Origin: Thalassospira xiamenensis M-5 = DSM 17429
Lineage (GTDB): Bacteria; Pseudomonadota; Alphaproteobacteria; Rhodospirillales; Thalassospiraceae
DNA length: 64,000 bases
Direction: 5' to 3'
NCBI RefSeq assembly: GCF_000300235.2
Contig: NZ_CP004388.1
Span: 2,337,501-2,401,500, forward strand
Shown here one piece after another: positions 52,320 through 60,626 of the stretch. Position 1 is the first letter of the stretch. Every line of letters starts with the position of its first letter. The notes beneath the pieces are model-generated. The model saw only the letters and a program-made list of their open reading frames with translations, had not been told where the DNA came from and ran no database searches. The position numbers and the translations under genes were made by a program.

Positions 52320-53741
52320 ATGAAGATATCAAAAACCATCCACGCCGACGGATTGCCGCAGCCCCAGCGGTCCTTCGCCATGATCGCCGTGTTACTGACC
52401 GTCATGATGGCAGTCCTTGACGGGTCGATCATGAATGTCGCCCTGCCCGCCATAGCGCAGGATCAGAATGTCAGCCCGGCGCACGCCATCTGGGTCATCA
52501 CCGCCTATCAGTTGGCGGTTGTCGTCGCCCTGCTGCCGTTATCCGCCCTTGGCGAAGCGATTGGCTTTCGCAAGGTCTATCTGGCCGGGATGGTGATTTT
52601 CGGCATTGCGTCGGCCCTTTGCGCCTATTCCCCCAATATCGAATTCCTGACATTCGCCCGCGTGTTGCAGGGTCTGGGCGGTGCGGCACTCATGAGCATC
52701 AACGCAGCCCTGATGCGCCACAGCGTCCCGCAGGCAAAGCTTGGCCGGGCCATCGGGCTGATTGCCATGGTGGTCTCGATCTCCGCTGCCGCCGGGCCGA
52801 CCATCGCCTCGGCCATTCTGGCGGTGACGACATGGCACTGGCTGTTTCTGATCAATATCCCGATTTCGATCATCGCCATTGGCCTTGGCACATTCGCCCT
52901 GCCCTATACCAAACCAACCCGCACCCGGTTTGACTATATAAGCGCATTCCTGAATGTGCTGGCATTCGGCGGCCTGATTTCGGTCCTTGGCAATGTCGGC
53001 ACCCAAAGCCACCCGATGCTGATCGCGGGCCAGTTCGTGATTGCGATCACCGCCGGGTTCTTCCTTGTCCGCCGCCAATTTTCGCGCGAACGGCCGATGC
53101 TGCCGCTTGATCTGCTGGCCCGTCCGGTCTTTGCCTGCTCCATCGGGTCGTCGATTGCGGGCTTTTGCGCGCAATTCATCGCCTTTGTCGCACTCCCATT
53201 CTATTTCCATGACGTGCTGCACTATAGTGCTGTCGATACCGGCCTTCTGATGACGCCGTGGCCCGTCGCCACCGCCATCATCGCCCCCATCGCCGGGCGG
53301 CTGGCTGATCGATATTCACCGATCCACCTGACCGGGATCGGCATGGGGATTTTTGCCATCGGCCTGTTTTCCGTCACCCTGATCCCGGCCGGAAGCCCCC
53401 ATACCGCCCTTGCGATTATTGCCTGTCTGATGATCTGCGGCGTTGGCTTTGGCCTGTTCCAGTCACCCAATAACCGCCTGATGATGACAAGCGCCCCACG
53501 AGATCGAAGCGGCGGCGCTGGCGGCATGCTGGCCACCGCGCGTCTGACCGGGCAATCGGTTGGTGCGGCATTGGCCGCAATCCTGATCGGTACCGGTGGT
53601 GCGTTTGATCTGACCGCGATCATGGGGGTTGCGGCGGGCTTTGCCCTGATCTCGGCCGCCATTTGCGAGGGCCGCAAATATGCCATCCGCACCGGCATCA
53701 TCGCCCCGCACGCTGCGGATGCCGTCGCCAAGCAGTCATGA
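52320..53741 (+). CDS. MFS drug/metabolite exporter (DHA2-like)
   Basis: About 473 residues with 12-14 predicted membrane spans. MAVLDGSIMNVALPAIAQD is the DHA2 motif D1 region (D-x-x-IVNVALP), and LTGIGMGIFAIGLF and later helices are intact. It exports small molecules with proton antiport. ATG 52320 or 52308; neither has a strong ribosome site, and the frame is open to 52242. It is followed by a MarR regulator and a siderophore-interacting protein, so export of a siderophore or a toxic aromatic is plausible. Confidence 0.88.
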   Translation: MKISKTIHADGLPQPQRSFAMIAVLLTVMMAVLDGSIMNVALPAIAQDQNVSPAHAIWVITAYQLAVVVALLPLSALGEAIGFRKVYLAGMVIFGIASALCAYSPNIEFLTFARVLQGLGGAALMSINAALMRHSVPQAKLGRAIGLIAMVVSISAAAGPTIASAILAVTTWHWLFLINIPISIIAIGLGTFALPYTKPTRTRFDYISAFLNVLAFGGLISVLGNVGTQSHPMLIAGQFVIAITAGFFLVRRQFSRERPMLPLDLLARPVFACSIGSSIAGFCAQFIAFVALPFYFHDVLHYSAVDTGLLMTPWPVATAIIAPIAGRLADRYSPIHLTGIGMGIFAIGLFSVTLIPAGSPHTALAIIACLMICGVGFGLFQSPNNRLMMTSAPRDRSGGAGGMLATARLTGQSVGAALAAILIGTGGAFDLTAIMGVAAGFALISAAICEGRKYAIRTGIIAPHAADAVAKQS

Positions 53742-53786
53742 CAAACCCCGCAACACCTTGCGCCTGTGCGCGACAGAAACATATCG

Positions 53787-54260
53787 ATGAGTAAGCCAAT
53801 GGAAACGCCAACGGAAACGCCAGAAACCAATCTCGCAAATGCGCATGTCCCCGGCGAAACCCTTCACCGGCTGGTCCATGCCTTCAAGCGTGCGATGCGC
53901 GAAGGCTTGCAGGATGCCGATATGCCGCTTCCGATCTCGCAGATGCGCACGCTGAAATGGATCATCAAAAGCCCCGGCGTTACCGCACAGCAAATCGCCG
54001 CCCGCACCGGGCAGGACAAGGGCCGCATCACGCGGCTTGTCAAGGAACTCGAAGAAAACGGATTGATCGAACGCCGCCCCCATCCCGAAGACGGGCGAAG
54101 CCAGACCCTGCATTTGACGCCAAAGGGCGATGCGCTGATGGAAGAATACCGTGCCGTAGAAGCCAAAATCCGCACGCGCATGGCCAATGGTTTAAGCCAG
54201 AAACAAATCACGGATTTCAACGAAATTGCCAGCCTGATGGCCGACAATCTGGAATCCTGA
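53787..54260 (+). CDS. MarR-family transcriptional regulator
   Basis: A 157-residue winged-HTH protein: TAQQIAARTGQDKGRITRLVKELEENGLIERRPHPEDGRSQTLHLTPKG is the MarR recognition helix and beta-wing. It lies 45 nt after the MFS gene and probably represses the MFS promoter through the palindromes at 52167-52212. ATG 53787 has a poor ribosome site; ATG 53799 and GTG 53766 are in-frame alternatives. Confidence 0.88.
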   Translation: MSKPMETPTETPETNLANAHVPGETLHRLVHAFKRAMREGLQDADMPLPISQMRTLKWIIKSPGVTAQQIAARTGQDKGRITRLVKELEENGLIERRPHPEDGRSQTLHLTPKGDALMEEYRAVEAKIRTRMANGLSQKQITDFNEIASLMADNLES

Positions 54261-54288
54261 AAACAGATAATCCCTACAGGAGCTTGGA

Positions 54289-55068
54289 ATGAACAGACCA
54301 GCACCCCGCGATCTGACCGTGATCCGCAAAACCTATGTCACGCCCAACATGCTGCGCGTGACGCTTGGCGGTGACGGCATCGCATCCTTCCCCGACGATC
54401 AGGAAAGCGCCTATGTCAAACTGATCTTCCCCATCGACGGCGATGAAAAGGACCGCGTTTTGCGCCGGACCTATACCGTGCGTCATGACCGCATCACCGA
54501 TCAGGGCCGCGAGATTGACATCGATTTCGTCATGCATGGCGATGGTTCCGATAATAACGATCACGGCGGCCCGGCATCGAACTGGGCGGTGAATTGCAAG
54601 CCCGGCGATCAAATCACCATCGGCGGCCCCGGCCCGAAAAAGCTGGTTGACCCAACCGCCGACTGGTTCCTGATCGTCGGCGATATGACGGCCCTGCCCG
54701 CCATTTCGGTCAATCTGGAAACGCTGCCATCCGATGCACGCGGTTACGCCGTCATCGAAATCGCGTCCGAGGCCGACATGCAGGATTTGCAAAAACCCGA
54801 TAACGTCACCATCGAATGGGTGATCAACCCGCATCCGGGCGAAAATGCCAATGCCCTGCCCGATGTGGTGAAAAAACTGCCCTGGGCTGATGGCCGCCCG
54901 TCGGTCTGGGCCGCATGCGAATTTACCGCGATGAAAATGCTGCGCGATCATTTCCGCAATGATCGGGGCTTGGGCAAGGATGATCTTTATATCTCAAGCT
55001 ATTGGAAACTTGGCCTGAACGAAGACAACCACAAGGTCATCAAGGCCAAGGATGCCGAGGCCGCATAA
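54289..55068 (+). CDS. Siderophore-interacting protein (ferric-siderophore reductase-like)
   Basis: A 259-residue SIP-family flavoprotein: DRVLRRTYTVRHDR is the FAD-binding RxYT motif, SNWAVNCKPGDQITIGGPG the second FAD segment, and WFLIVGDMTALPAISVNLETLP the NAD(P) site start. SIPs reduce ferric siderophores in the cytoplasm to release iron. GGAG lies 6 nt before ATG 54289. It follows marR by 28 nt and is ended by a strong terminator, giving an MFS-MarR-SIP unit. Confidence 0.9.
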   Translation: MNRPAPRDLTVIRKTYVTPNMLRVTLGGDGIASFPDDQESAYVKLIFPIDGDEKDRVLRRTYTVRHDRITDQGREIDIDFVMHGDGSDNNDHGGPASNWAVNCKPGDQITIGGPGPKKLVDPTADWFLIVGDMTALPAISVNLETLPSDARGYAVIEIASEADMQDLQKPDNVTIEWVINPHPGENANALPDVVKKLPWADGRPSVWAACEFTAMKMLRDHFRNDRGLGKDDLYISSYWKLGLNEDNHKVIKAKDAEAA

Positions 55069-55104
55069 TTCCGCCCCAAAAGATTGAAAAACACGCCACG
55101 AAAC

Positions 55105-55136
55105 AAAACCCTGATCTTGCGCTAGATCAGGGTTTT
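55105..55136 (+). terminator. Terminator after the siderophore-interacting protein gene
   Basis: AAAACCCTGATCT (55105-55117) and AGATCAGGGTTTT (55124-55136), perfect 13-nt arms with a 6-nt loop. Confidence 0.9.
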
Positions 55137-55186
55137 GCTCTTTGAAACCCGCTAGATTGCAATACTGATCCAGTCTGGGGGATGGC

Positions 55187-56515
55187 ATGCTCAACTCTTT
55201 GCGGACACTTTATCGCGACAACCCGAAAGAGGCGCATCTGGCGGCCCTTGTTCTGGCGGGCTTTCTTGCGATCTATTTTATCCCTGCTGGCACCCAACGT
55301 TTTGACAATGCCGTCCTCGAAGCCGTCCGCCTGACCAACTGGTATGCGCGCGAACATGTCATCCTGTGTCTTCTGCCCGCCTTTGTGATTGCCGGTGCGA
55401 TGGCGGTTTATATCAGTCAGGGATCGGTCATGCAGTATCTTGGCCCCGATGCATCCCGGCCGATTGCCCTGGGCGTTGCCGCGATCTCGGGGACGCTTCT
55501 GGCGGTGTGTTCCTGCACGGTATTGCCCCTGTTTGGTGGCATCTACAAACGCGGGGCCGGTCTGGGCCCGGCCATTGCCTTCCTCTATTCCGGCCCGGCG
55601 ATCAACATCATTGCCATTGTGGTCACGGCTAAAATTCTTGGTGCGGAAATCGGCATTGCACGCGGTGTTGGCGCAATTGCTTTTGCCATTGTGATCGGCA
55701 TGATCATGCATCTGATCTATCGCCGCGAAGAAGCCGCAAGGGCCAAAACATCGGCGCGTGGCTTTGCCGCCACGGATACCGAAAAGCCGCTTGGCACCAC
55801 CATCACGTTTTTCGCCCTGATGATTGCGGTTCTGGTCTTTGCCAATTGGGCACCGGTTGAAAATTCGATCTGGATGGCGGTTTTCAACCATAAATGGCTG
55901 ATCACCATTGTGCTTTCGACCGGGCTTGCGGTGTTGCTGATCTGGCAGTTCAACTGGTCGGCAACGCATCTGCTGCGACTGGCCGCGCTGGTCATCCTTG
56001 CCGCCCTGATTGTCCCAGATGCGCCGCAACTTGCCTTTGCCATCGGGATTGGCGGCATGATGCTGATCGCACTTTCGCGCCCGAAAGACCGTGAATGGGC
56101 CGATCAAAGCTGGGATTTCACCAAACAGATCCTGCCGCTTCTGGTGATCGGGGTGTTTGTCGCGGGCCTGCTGCTGGGCCGTCCCGGCCATGACGGCCTG
56201 ATCCCCGCCCGCTGGGTCAATGCCGCCGTCGGCGACAATTCCCTGAAATCGACAATCCTGGCCTCGGTCCTTGGCGCATTCATGTATTTCTCGACCCTGA
56301 CCGAAGTCCCGATTGTACAGGCATTGATGGGGGCCGGAATGGGCAAAGGCCCCGCCCTTTCGCTGCTTCTGGCCGGTCCGGCCCTGTCGCTCCCCAATAT
56401 GCTGGTGATCCGGACCGTCATCGGCACACAGAAAACAATGGTATATTGCGCGCTTGTGATCGTCATGGCGACGATCACCGGCTTCATCTATGGCAATTAC
56501 TGGCCCGCAAACTGA
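55187..56515 (+). CDS. Permease of the ArsP/YraQ family (PF03773)
   Basis: A 442-residue polytopic membrane protein, about 10 spans. LLAVCSCTVLPLFGGIYKRGAGLGPAIAFLYSGPAIN is the ArsP_1/YraQ core with its paired Cys. Some relatives export trivalent organoarsenicals; most are uncharacterised. GGGGGA precedes ATG 55187. The following thioredoxin-like gene, 19 nt on, is the usual partner in this family. Confidence 0.9.
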   Translation: MLNSLRTLYRDNPKEAHLAALVLAGFLAIYFIPAGTQRFDNAVLEAVRLTNWYAREHVILCLLPAFVIAGAMAVYISQGSVMQYLGPDASRPIALGVAAISGTLLAVCSCTVLPLFGGIYKRGAGLGPAIAFLYSGPAINIIAIVVTAKILGAEIGIARGVGAIAFAIVIGMIMHLIYRREEAARAKTSARGFAATDTEKPLGTTITFFALMIAVLVFANWAPVENSIWMAVFNHKWLITIVLSTGLAVLLIWQFNWSATHLLRLAALVILAALIVPDAPQLAFAIGIGGMMLIALSRPKDREWADQSWDFTKQILPLLVIGVFVAGLLLGRPGHDGLIPARWVNAAVGDNSLKSTILASVLGAFMYFSTLTEVPIVQALMGAGMGKGPALSLLLAGPALSLPNMLVIRTVIGTQKTMVYCALVIVMATITGFIYGNYWPAN

Positions 56516-56534
56516 TCGATAAAGGAACCCCGCC

Positions 56535-56771
56535 ATGAAATTGAAAATTTACGGCAGCGGCTGCGCCAAATGCCAGACACTCGCCAAAAATGCCGCCGCC
56601 GCCGCACAGGCGCTTGAACTGGACTATGACCTTGAAAAAATCACCGATACCAACGCCATCATTGATGCCGGTATCATGCGCACCCCGGCATTGATGGTCG
56701 ATGAAAGCATTCTCGTCGAAGGCAAGGTCGCGACGGCGGATGAAATCCGCCAGTTGCTTCAATCGCGCTAA
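56535..56771 (+). CDS. Small thioredoxin-like redox protein (TM0996/MTH895 type)
   Basis: A 78-residue thioredoxin-fold protein with the active site CAKC (Cys10, Cys13) in YGSGCAKCQTL and a cis-Pro in RTPALMVDE. This short type commonly sits beside ArsP/YraQ permeases, as here. It may reduce the permease's Cys pair or its substrate. Confidence 0.9.
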   Translation: MKLKIYGSGCAKCQTLAKNAAAAAQALELDYDLEKITDTNAIIDAGIMRTPALMVDESILVEGKVATADEIRQLLQSR

Positions 56772-56797
56772 AGCTGCCGCATAGCCGGGATGCTGCC

Positions 56798-57466
56798 TCA
56801 GATATAGCGCGAATGCAGCCGTGCCATCCGGCGGCGGGCAAAAAAGCCGGTATGCTGGGTGGTCTGGACTTCTTCGGGGCGCAATTGGCCGTTTCGGTCG
56901 TAAATAAAGCTCCGGCTGGCCCCGATCACCCCTTTTTCCGAACTATAAACCCCGATCACGATAATCTCGACCCGGCAATCCTCGCCGTTGCGGACCGGAT
57001 TGCAGGCCGCCGCATCTTCGTAATCACGCCGGGTCGCGTGATCAAACCGCCTTAGCAGGCGTTGCATCGCGCCCAGTTCAATACACCGGCCTGATGGCAA
57101 CGGCCCCTGCAATGTCACTTCGTCAAGCCGTGCCGAAAGGGCCGTCTTTTTATTCTGGTCATTCTGTTCACTCTGGCGCGTGCCATCATCCGGGTCGGCA
57201 TCGGTCACAAGCTGGCAAACGCGGTTTTGCCCGCCACCAAGGCACATCACCACCGTTTCGATATGGATCGCTTCCTGACTCATATTGCTGATCAGGAACC
57301 GCGCATTTTCCGAATTCCCCAGCATCTGGTTGATCACGATTTTGGGCCGCCGCACCCGGCGGTAATTCTGAAACAGCAATTGCGCATAGAAAATCCACAC
57401 CAGCAAGGTCGCAAGGCTGACCGCGGTCTGAAGCAATGTGCTGTGCTGTTCGATCCAGTCAATCAT
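56798..57466 (-). CDS. Membrane-anchored hypothetical protein
   Basis: A 222-residue protein. One membrane helix, LQTAVSLATLLVWIFYAQLLF, lies near residues 13-33, then a soluble domain starting RRVRRPKIVINQMLGNSENARFLISNMSQEAIHIE. Several Cys are spread through it (VMCLGG, RVCQL, GRCIEL, EDCRVE). No family recognised. ATG 57466 has AAGGA 6 nt upstream; a longer frame to 57664 crosses another gene's terminator and is rejected. Confidence 0.7.
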   Translation of the reverse strand: MIDWIEQHSTLLQTAVSLATLLVWIFYAQLLFQNYRRVRRPKIVINQMLGNSENARFLISNMSQEAIHIETVVMCLGGGQNRVCQLVTDADPDDGTRQSEQNDQNKKTALSARLDEVTLQGPLPSGRCIELGAMQRLLRRFDHATRRDYEDAAACNPVRNGEDCRVEIIVIGVYSSEKGVIGASRSFIYDRNGQLRPEEVQTTQHTGFFARRRMARLHSRYI

Positions 57467-57585
57467 GCCTGTCCTTTGAAATGAAACAAACCGGGTAACG
57501 GGTACGCACCCCTTTTCCAACGTGCCCGACACGTTTTTGTTTCCCGCGAACAGCCCCCCGCACAAAACACCAATCCCCAAATGCA

Positions 57586-57615
57586 AAACGCCCCGGCCAT
57601 CGGCACGGGGCGTTT
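57586..57615. terminator. Terminator after the DUF3126 gene
   Basis: AAACGCCCCG (57586-57595) and CGGGGCGTTT (57606-57615), perfect 10-nt arms with a 10-nt loop, downstream of the minus-strand DUF3126 gene. Confidence 0.75.
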
Positions 57616-57635
57616 GTATCGGCAATGTCGCAACC

Positions 57636-57854
57636 TTAAACGGCTGGCGGCAGGTCTTCTTCAAGGATGACGATATTCAGCGAATAGCTGACTTCGCCTT
57701 CGTCCTCGTCACGGTGCACAACACCGACAAACTCGTCGCCAACGCGCATTTCAATCGGGTGGCCTTTGCGCTTGGGCGCATCGACGGCAATTTTCGGATT
57801 ATCAAAAGTACGGCGCAGATAATCGGTAACGCGCGCGATTTCGGTCGGTGTCAT
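57636..57854 (-). CDS. DUF3126-family protein
   Basis: A 72-residue protein with the family pattern MTPTEIARVTDYLRRTFDNPKI, VGDEFVGVVHRDEDEGEVSYSLNIVILEEDL. The family is small, acidic and common in Alphaproteobacteria; function unknown. A GGGACC site lies upstream of ATG 57854. Confidence 0.88.
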   Translation of the reverse strand: MTPTEIARVTDYLRRTFDNPKIAVDAPKRKGHPIEMRVGDEFVGVVHRDEDEGEVSYSLNIVILEEDLPPAV

Positions 57855-58170
57855 GTAACTGGTCCCTTGCTTGTGCCAGGTCGGCTTTGGTCTTCGACCG
57901 CGTTCCGTACAAATGGCGCACCCTCTGCGCCCGCACGTCCCCGAACGGGTCTTGCTAAATGAATGACGGGCATTGTCCTTTCACAAACTGTGCCATGAAA
58001 TCAACCCCGCTTGCGCAAAAAAGGCCCCAAAGGACGCAATTTTTTGCGCGATCCCGTCTTGTCCGTCTTTTGAACATAGGAAGTCGATACGTGAATGTCT
58101 AACGCATGACAATCCGCTTTGTGCCCGATAATCGGTTGCAATGCATTTCCCCAGGCGCTAATCGACTTAT
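57855..58170. other. Gene-free spacer between DUF3126 and GST genes
   Basis: A 316-nt region holding the two divergent promoters. Two structures are seen: a hairpin GGCGCA-CCCTC-TGCGCC (57915-57931), and a 10-nt-armed inverted repeat GCGCAAAAAA (58013-58022) / TTTTTTGCGC (58040-58049) with a 17-nt loop. No gene is supported. Confidence 0.6.
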
Positions 58171-58833
58171 ATGACTGATCACGATACCCGCCCGGTTTTA
58201 TACAGTTTCCGTCGCTGCCCCTATGCGATGCGCGCCCGCATGGCCCTGCTGGCCAGCGGCACCGATGTCGAACTGCGCGAAGTCGTGCTGCGCGACAAAC
58301 CGCAATCCATGATCGATGCCTCCCCCAAGGCCACCGTGCCCGTCCTGATCCTGCCCGATGGCACCGTGATCGACGAAAGCCTTGAAATCATGGTCTGGGC
58401 GCTGGCCGAAAATGACCCGGAAAAATGGCTGGAACCCGAAAGCGGCACGCTTGAAGACATGCTGGCCCTGATTTCGCAAAATGACGGGCCGTTCAAACAT
58501 CATCTCGACCGCTATAAATATTTCAACCGCTACGAGGATGCCGATCCGGCCGAACATCGCCGCGATGCCGAAAAAATCCTCAACCGGCTTGATGGCCGTC
58601 TGGCGGTTGGCAAATACCTGTTTGGCACCCGCCCGGCCCTTGCCGATTTTGCCATTGCGCCCTTCATCCGCCAATTCGCCAATACCGACAGGGACCCCTT
58701 TGACGCCGCGCCCTTTGTCCATCTGCAACGCTGGCTTGATGATTTCCTGAATTCCCACTGGTTTGCCGATGCGATGGTCAGATATGACCAGTGGCACGAA
58801 GGCGATGAACCGGTGATTTTCAAAGCTGCCTGA
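58171..58833 (+). CDS. Glutathione S-transferase family protein
   Basis: A 220-residue GST. The thioredoxin-like half starts [22 protein letters not shown] with a CPY(A) motif where some GSTs have the catalytic Cys, and [21 protein letters not shown] holds the cis-Pro and the glutathione Glu-Ser. The helical half ends with [16 protein letters not shown]. Role in detoxification is likely; substrate unknown. Confidence 0.88.
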   Translation: MTDHDTRPVLYSFRRCPYAMRARMALLASGTDVELREVVLRDKPQSMIDASPKATVPVLILPDGTVIDESLEIMVWALAENDPEKWLEPESGTLEDMLALISQNDGPFKHHLDRYKYFNRYEDADPAEHRRDAEKILNRLDGRLAVGKYLFGTRPALADFAIAPFIRQFANTDRDPFDAAPFVHLQRWLDDFLNSHWFADAMVRYDQWHEGDEPVIFKAA

Positions 58834-58976
58834 ACAATCACAACGTGCAAACGTGCCGGAATACGGGGGGAAATTCTACGGGATTATACTTCTGTTACCA
58901 TTCACGGGCTGGTCATGGGGGGCGGCTTGTGATAGCAAGCGGGAAATCATCCCACAACGCTTCAGGACCGAGATTG

Positions 58977-59513
58977 ATGGCCGATTATGATGTCAAGCCG
59001 CTGATAACGGCGGACGAAATTGCCACGCAGATCGATGCGCTTGCCGCCAAGATCAATGAAAACTTCAAAGATACTGAAAAACTGATCGTTGTCGGTCTGC
59101 TGCGCGGATCGTTCGTTTTCATCGCCGATCTGGCCCGCAAGCTGACCGTTCCGGTCGAAGTCGATTTCATGGTCGCGTCTTCGTACGGCGATTCCACCGA
59201 AAGCTCGCGCAATGTCCGCATCGTCAAGGACCTGGATGGCCAGATCCGCGGCAAGGACGTGCTGCTGGTCGAAGACATCATCGATACCGGCTATACCCTG
59301 TCCGAAGTCGTCCGCCTGCTTAAAACCCGCGATCCGAACCGGCTTGAAATCTGCACGCTGCTGAACAAGCCATCGCGCCGCGAAGTCGAAATTCCGATCC
59401 ATTATTGCGGCTTTGACATTCCCGATGAATTTGTCGTCGGCTATGGCATCGATTACGCCCAAGCCAACCGCAACCTGCCCTTTATCGGCACGGTGCATTT
59501 CCACGACGAATAA
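58977..59513 (+). CDS. hpt: Hypoxanthine phosphoribosyltransferase
   Basis: A 178-residue type I phosphoribosyltransferase. [12 protein letters not shown] binds pyrophosphate, [15 protein letters not shown] is the flexible loop and [11 protein letters not shown] is the PRPP motif. It salvages hypoxanthine or guanine to the mononucleotide. ATG 58977 gives the family start; the frame is open to 58845 but without support. It is ended by a terminator. Confidence 0.92.
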   Translation: MADYDVKPLITADEIATQIDALAAKINENFKDTEKLIVVGLLRGSFVFIADLARKLTVPVEVDFMVASSYGDSTESSRNVRIVKDLDGQIRGKDVLLVEDIIDTGYTLSEVVRLLKTRDPNRLEICTLLNKPSRREVEIPIHYCGFDIPDEFVVGYGIDYAQANRNLPFIGTVHFHDE

Positions 59514-59533
59514 GCTTTCGGAAATCTGAAATG

Positions 59534-59570
59534 AAAATGGCGGGAACCATCCGGTTATCCCGCCATTTTT
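59534..59570. terminator. Terminator after hpt
   Basis: AAAATGGCGGGA (59534-59545) and TCCCGCCATTTT (59558-59569), perfect 12-nt arms. It overlaps the 3' end of the convergent gene at 59555 and may serve both strands. Confidence 0.88.
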
Positions 59571-60073
59571 GAATCTGGTGTCGTGCTGCCATTTTCCGGC
59601 TGGTCTGGCGTCCCCGGTTGTTCGGCGGGGCTTGTTGTCGAACCAACCGGCCGATCAAACACGCCAAGGGCCGATAAATCGGCAAACAGGCGCTCCAGAC
59701 CGTCCTGCATGTGCCGCTTGTCGCCCTGCCCGGTTGCGTAACCGGCGCGGGCCGCATGGATCAGCATATCAAACAGAACCGCATCTTCATCGCGTGCCGG
59801 TTTGGCACCTGCCTTGTCTTCGCGTGCGATCCCGTCACTTGGGTCGCGTTGCAGAACAATCGCCAGCGCCACCAAGCCAAGGGCTACCAGAACCGTCCCC
59901 AGACCAAGGGCGGCACCAAGTGTCCCGAACTGCGCGGCCAGATAAATAAACACCGCCGCCAGCAGGAACCCGATCCCGATCAGGATCGTCACCCCGATAA
60001 CCGCAAAGACCGCCAGCTTTACGGCGGCGGACTTTGCGATTTCAGTGATCGCTTCAACAAGCTGATCGATCAT
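59555..60073 (-). CDS. YqjE-like membrane protein (Phage_holin_3_6/DUF1469-type)
   Basis: A 172-residue protein with two adjacent membrane helices (about residues 19-70: LAVFAVIGVTILIGIGFLLAA... and GTVLVALGLVALAIVL) in the pattern of E. coli YqjE, then a soluble tail ending in Thr/Pro-rich sequence. It starts inside the stop of the preceding DUF883 gene (ATGA), the same order as yqjD-yqjE. An envelope-stress role is plausible; not a phage holin despite the Pfam name. Confidence 0.75.
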   Translation of the reverse strand: MIDQLVEAITEIAKSAAVKLAVFAVIGVTILIGIGFLLAAVFIYLAAQFGTLGAALGLGTVLVALGLVALAIVLQRDPSDGIAREDKAGAKPARDEDAVLFDMLIHAARAGYATGQGDKRHMQDGLERLFADLSALGVFDRPVGSTTSPAEQPGTPDQPENGSTTPDSKMAG

Positions 60074-60360
60074 TTACGCAGCAGACCGCCAACCAGCATG
60101 CCAATGCCGAAAGTTATGGCAACCGAGGTCAGCGGGCGTTCGCGCACCTGATCAACGGCAACGCCGCGCGCATGGTCAAACTGGTCATGAACCTGGCCCG
60201 AAACCTCGCGAACACGCTCTGCGGCGGACTGGGCAACAGAATTGGCCCGGTCACTGCCCATCGTTCTGAGCGTCTTGGTGACTTCGGCAAGATCCTTGCG
60301 CAAAGCCTCGACATCGGCCTGAAGTTTTGCATTATCCGTATCAGTCTTGGTCACCATCAT
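60070..60360 (-). CDS. DUF883 (ElaB/YqjD-like) membrane-anchored protein
   Basis: A 96-residue protein: a long amphipathic helix (KLQADVEALRKDLAEVTKTLR, then AAERVREVSGQVHDQF), then the conserved RERPLTSVAITFGIGMLVGGLLRK, a C-tail membrane anchor as in YqjD/ElaB, which bind ribosomes at the membrane in stationary phase. GGAG lies 5-8 nt before ATG 60360 or 60357. Coupled to the YqjE-like gene. Confidence 0.85.
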   Translation of the reverse strand: MMVTKTDTDNAKLQADVEALRKDLAEVTKTLRTMGSDRANSVAQSAAERVREVSGQVHDQFDHARGVAVDQVRERPLTSVAITFGIGMLVGGLLRK

Positions 60361-60529
60361 AAAACTCCTGTGGTTATCCATTAACTTATTCGACACTTGC
60401 TTAACGAACCGGACCCCAAAGAAGTTCCACACAAGATTGTGATCATTTGGAGGCACCCGCGTCAAACCGCGGCATTCTGCGCCCCCGGCCAACATATTTT
60501 TCCAACAGAAATCCGCTTTTGACAAAAAA

Positions 60530-60558
60530 GAACGGCCCGTCGTGGGAACGGGCCGTTC
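60530..60558 (-). terminator. Terminator after pobA
   Basis: GAACGGCCCGT (60530-60540) and ACGGGCCGTTC (60548-60558), perfect 11-nt arms; on the minus strand a T tract follows. Confidence 0.9.
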
Positions 60559-60626
60559 ATCCCTTGCAGATATCCGGGCGGATTTAAGGAGTGTGGGGCT
60601 CCAAACCATGCCGATCAGCAAGATAA

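Noticed and set aside
55127..56536. Long minus-strand frame of 469 codons
   Set aside because: It mirrors the ArsP/YraQ permease gene; Gln/Asp/His-rich, no domain, no initiation signal.
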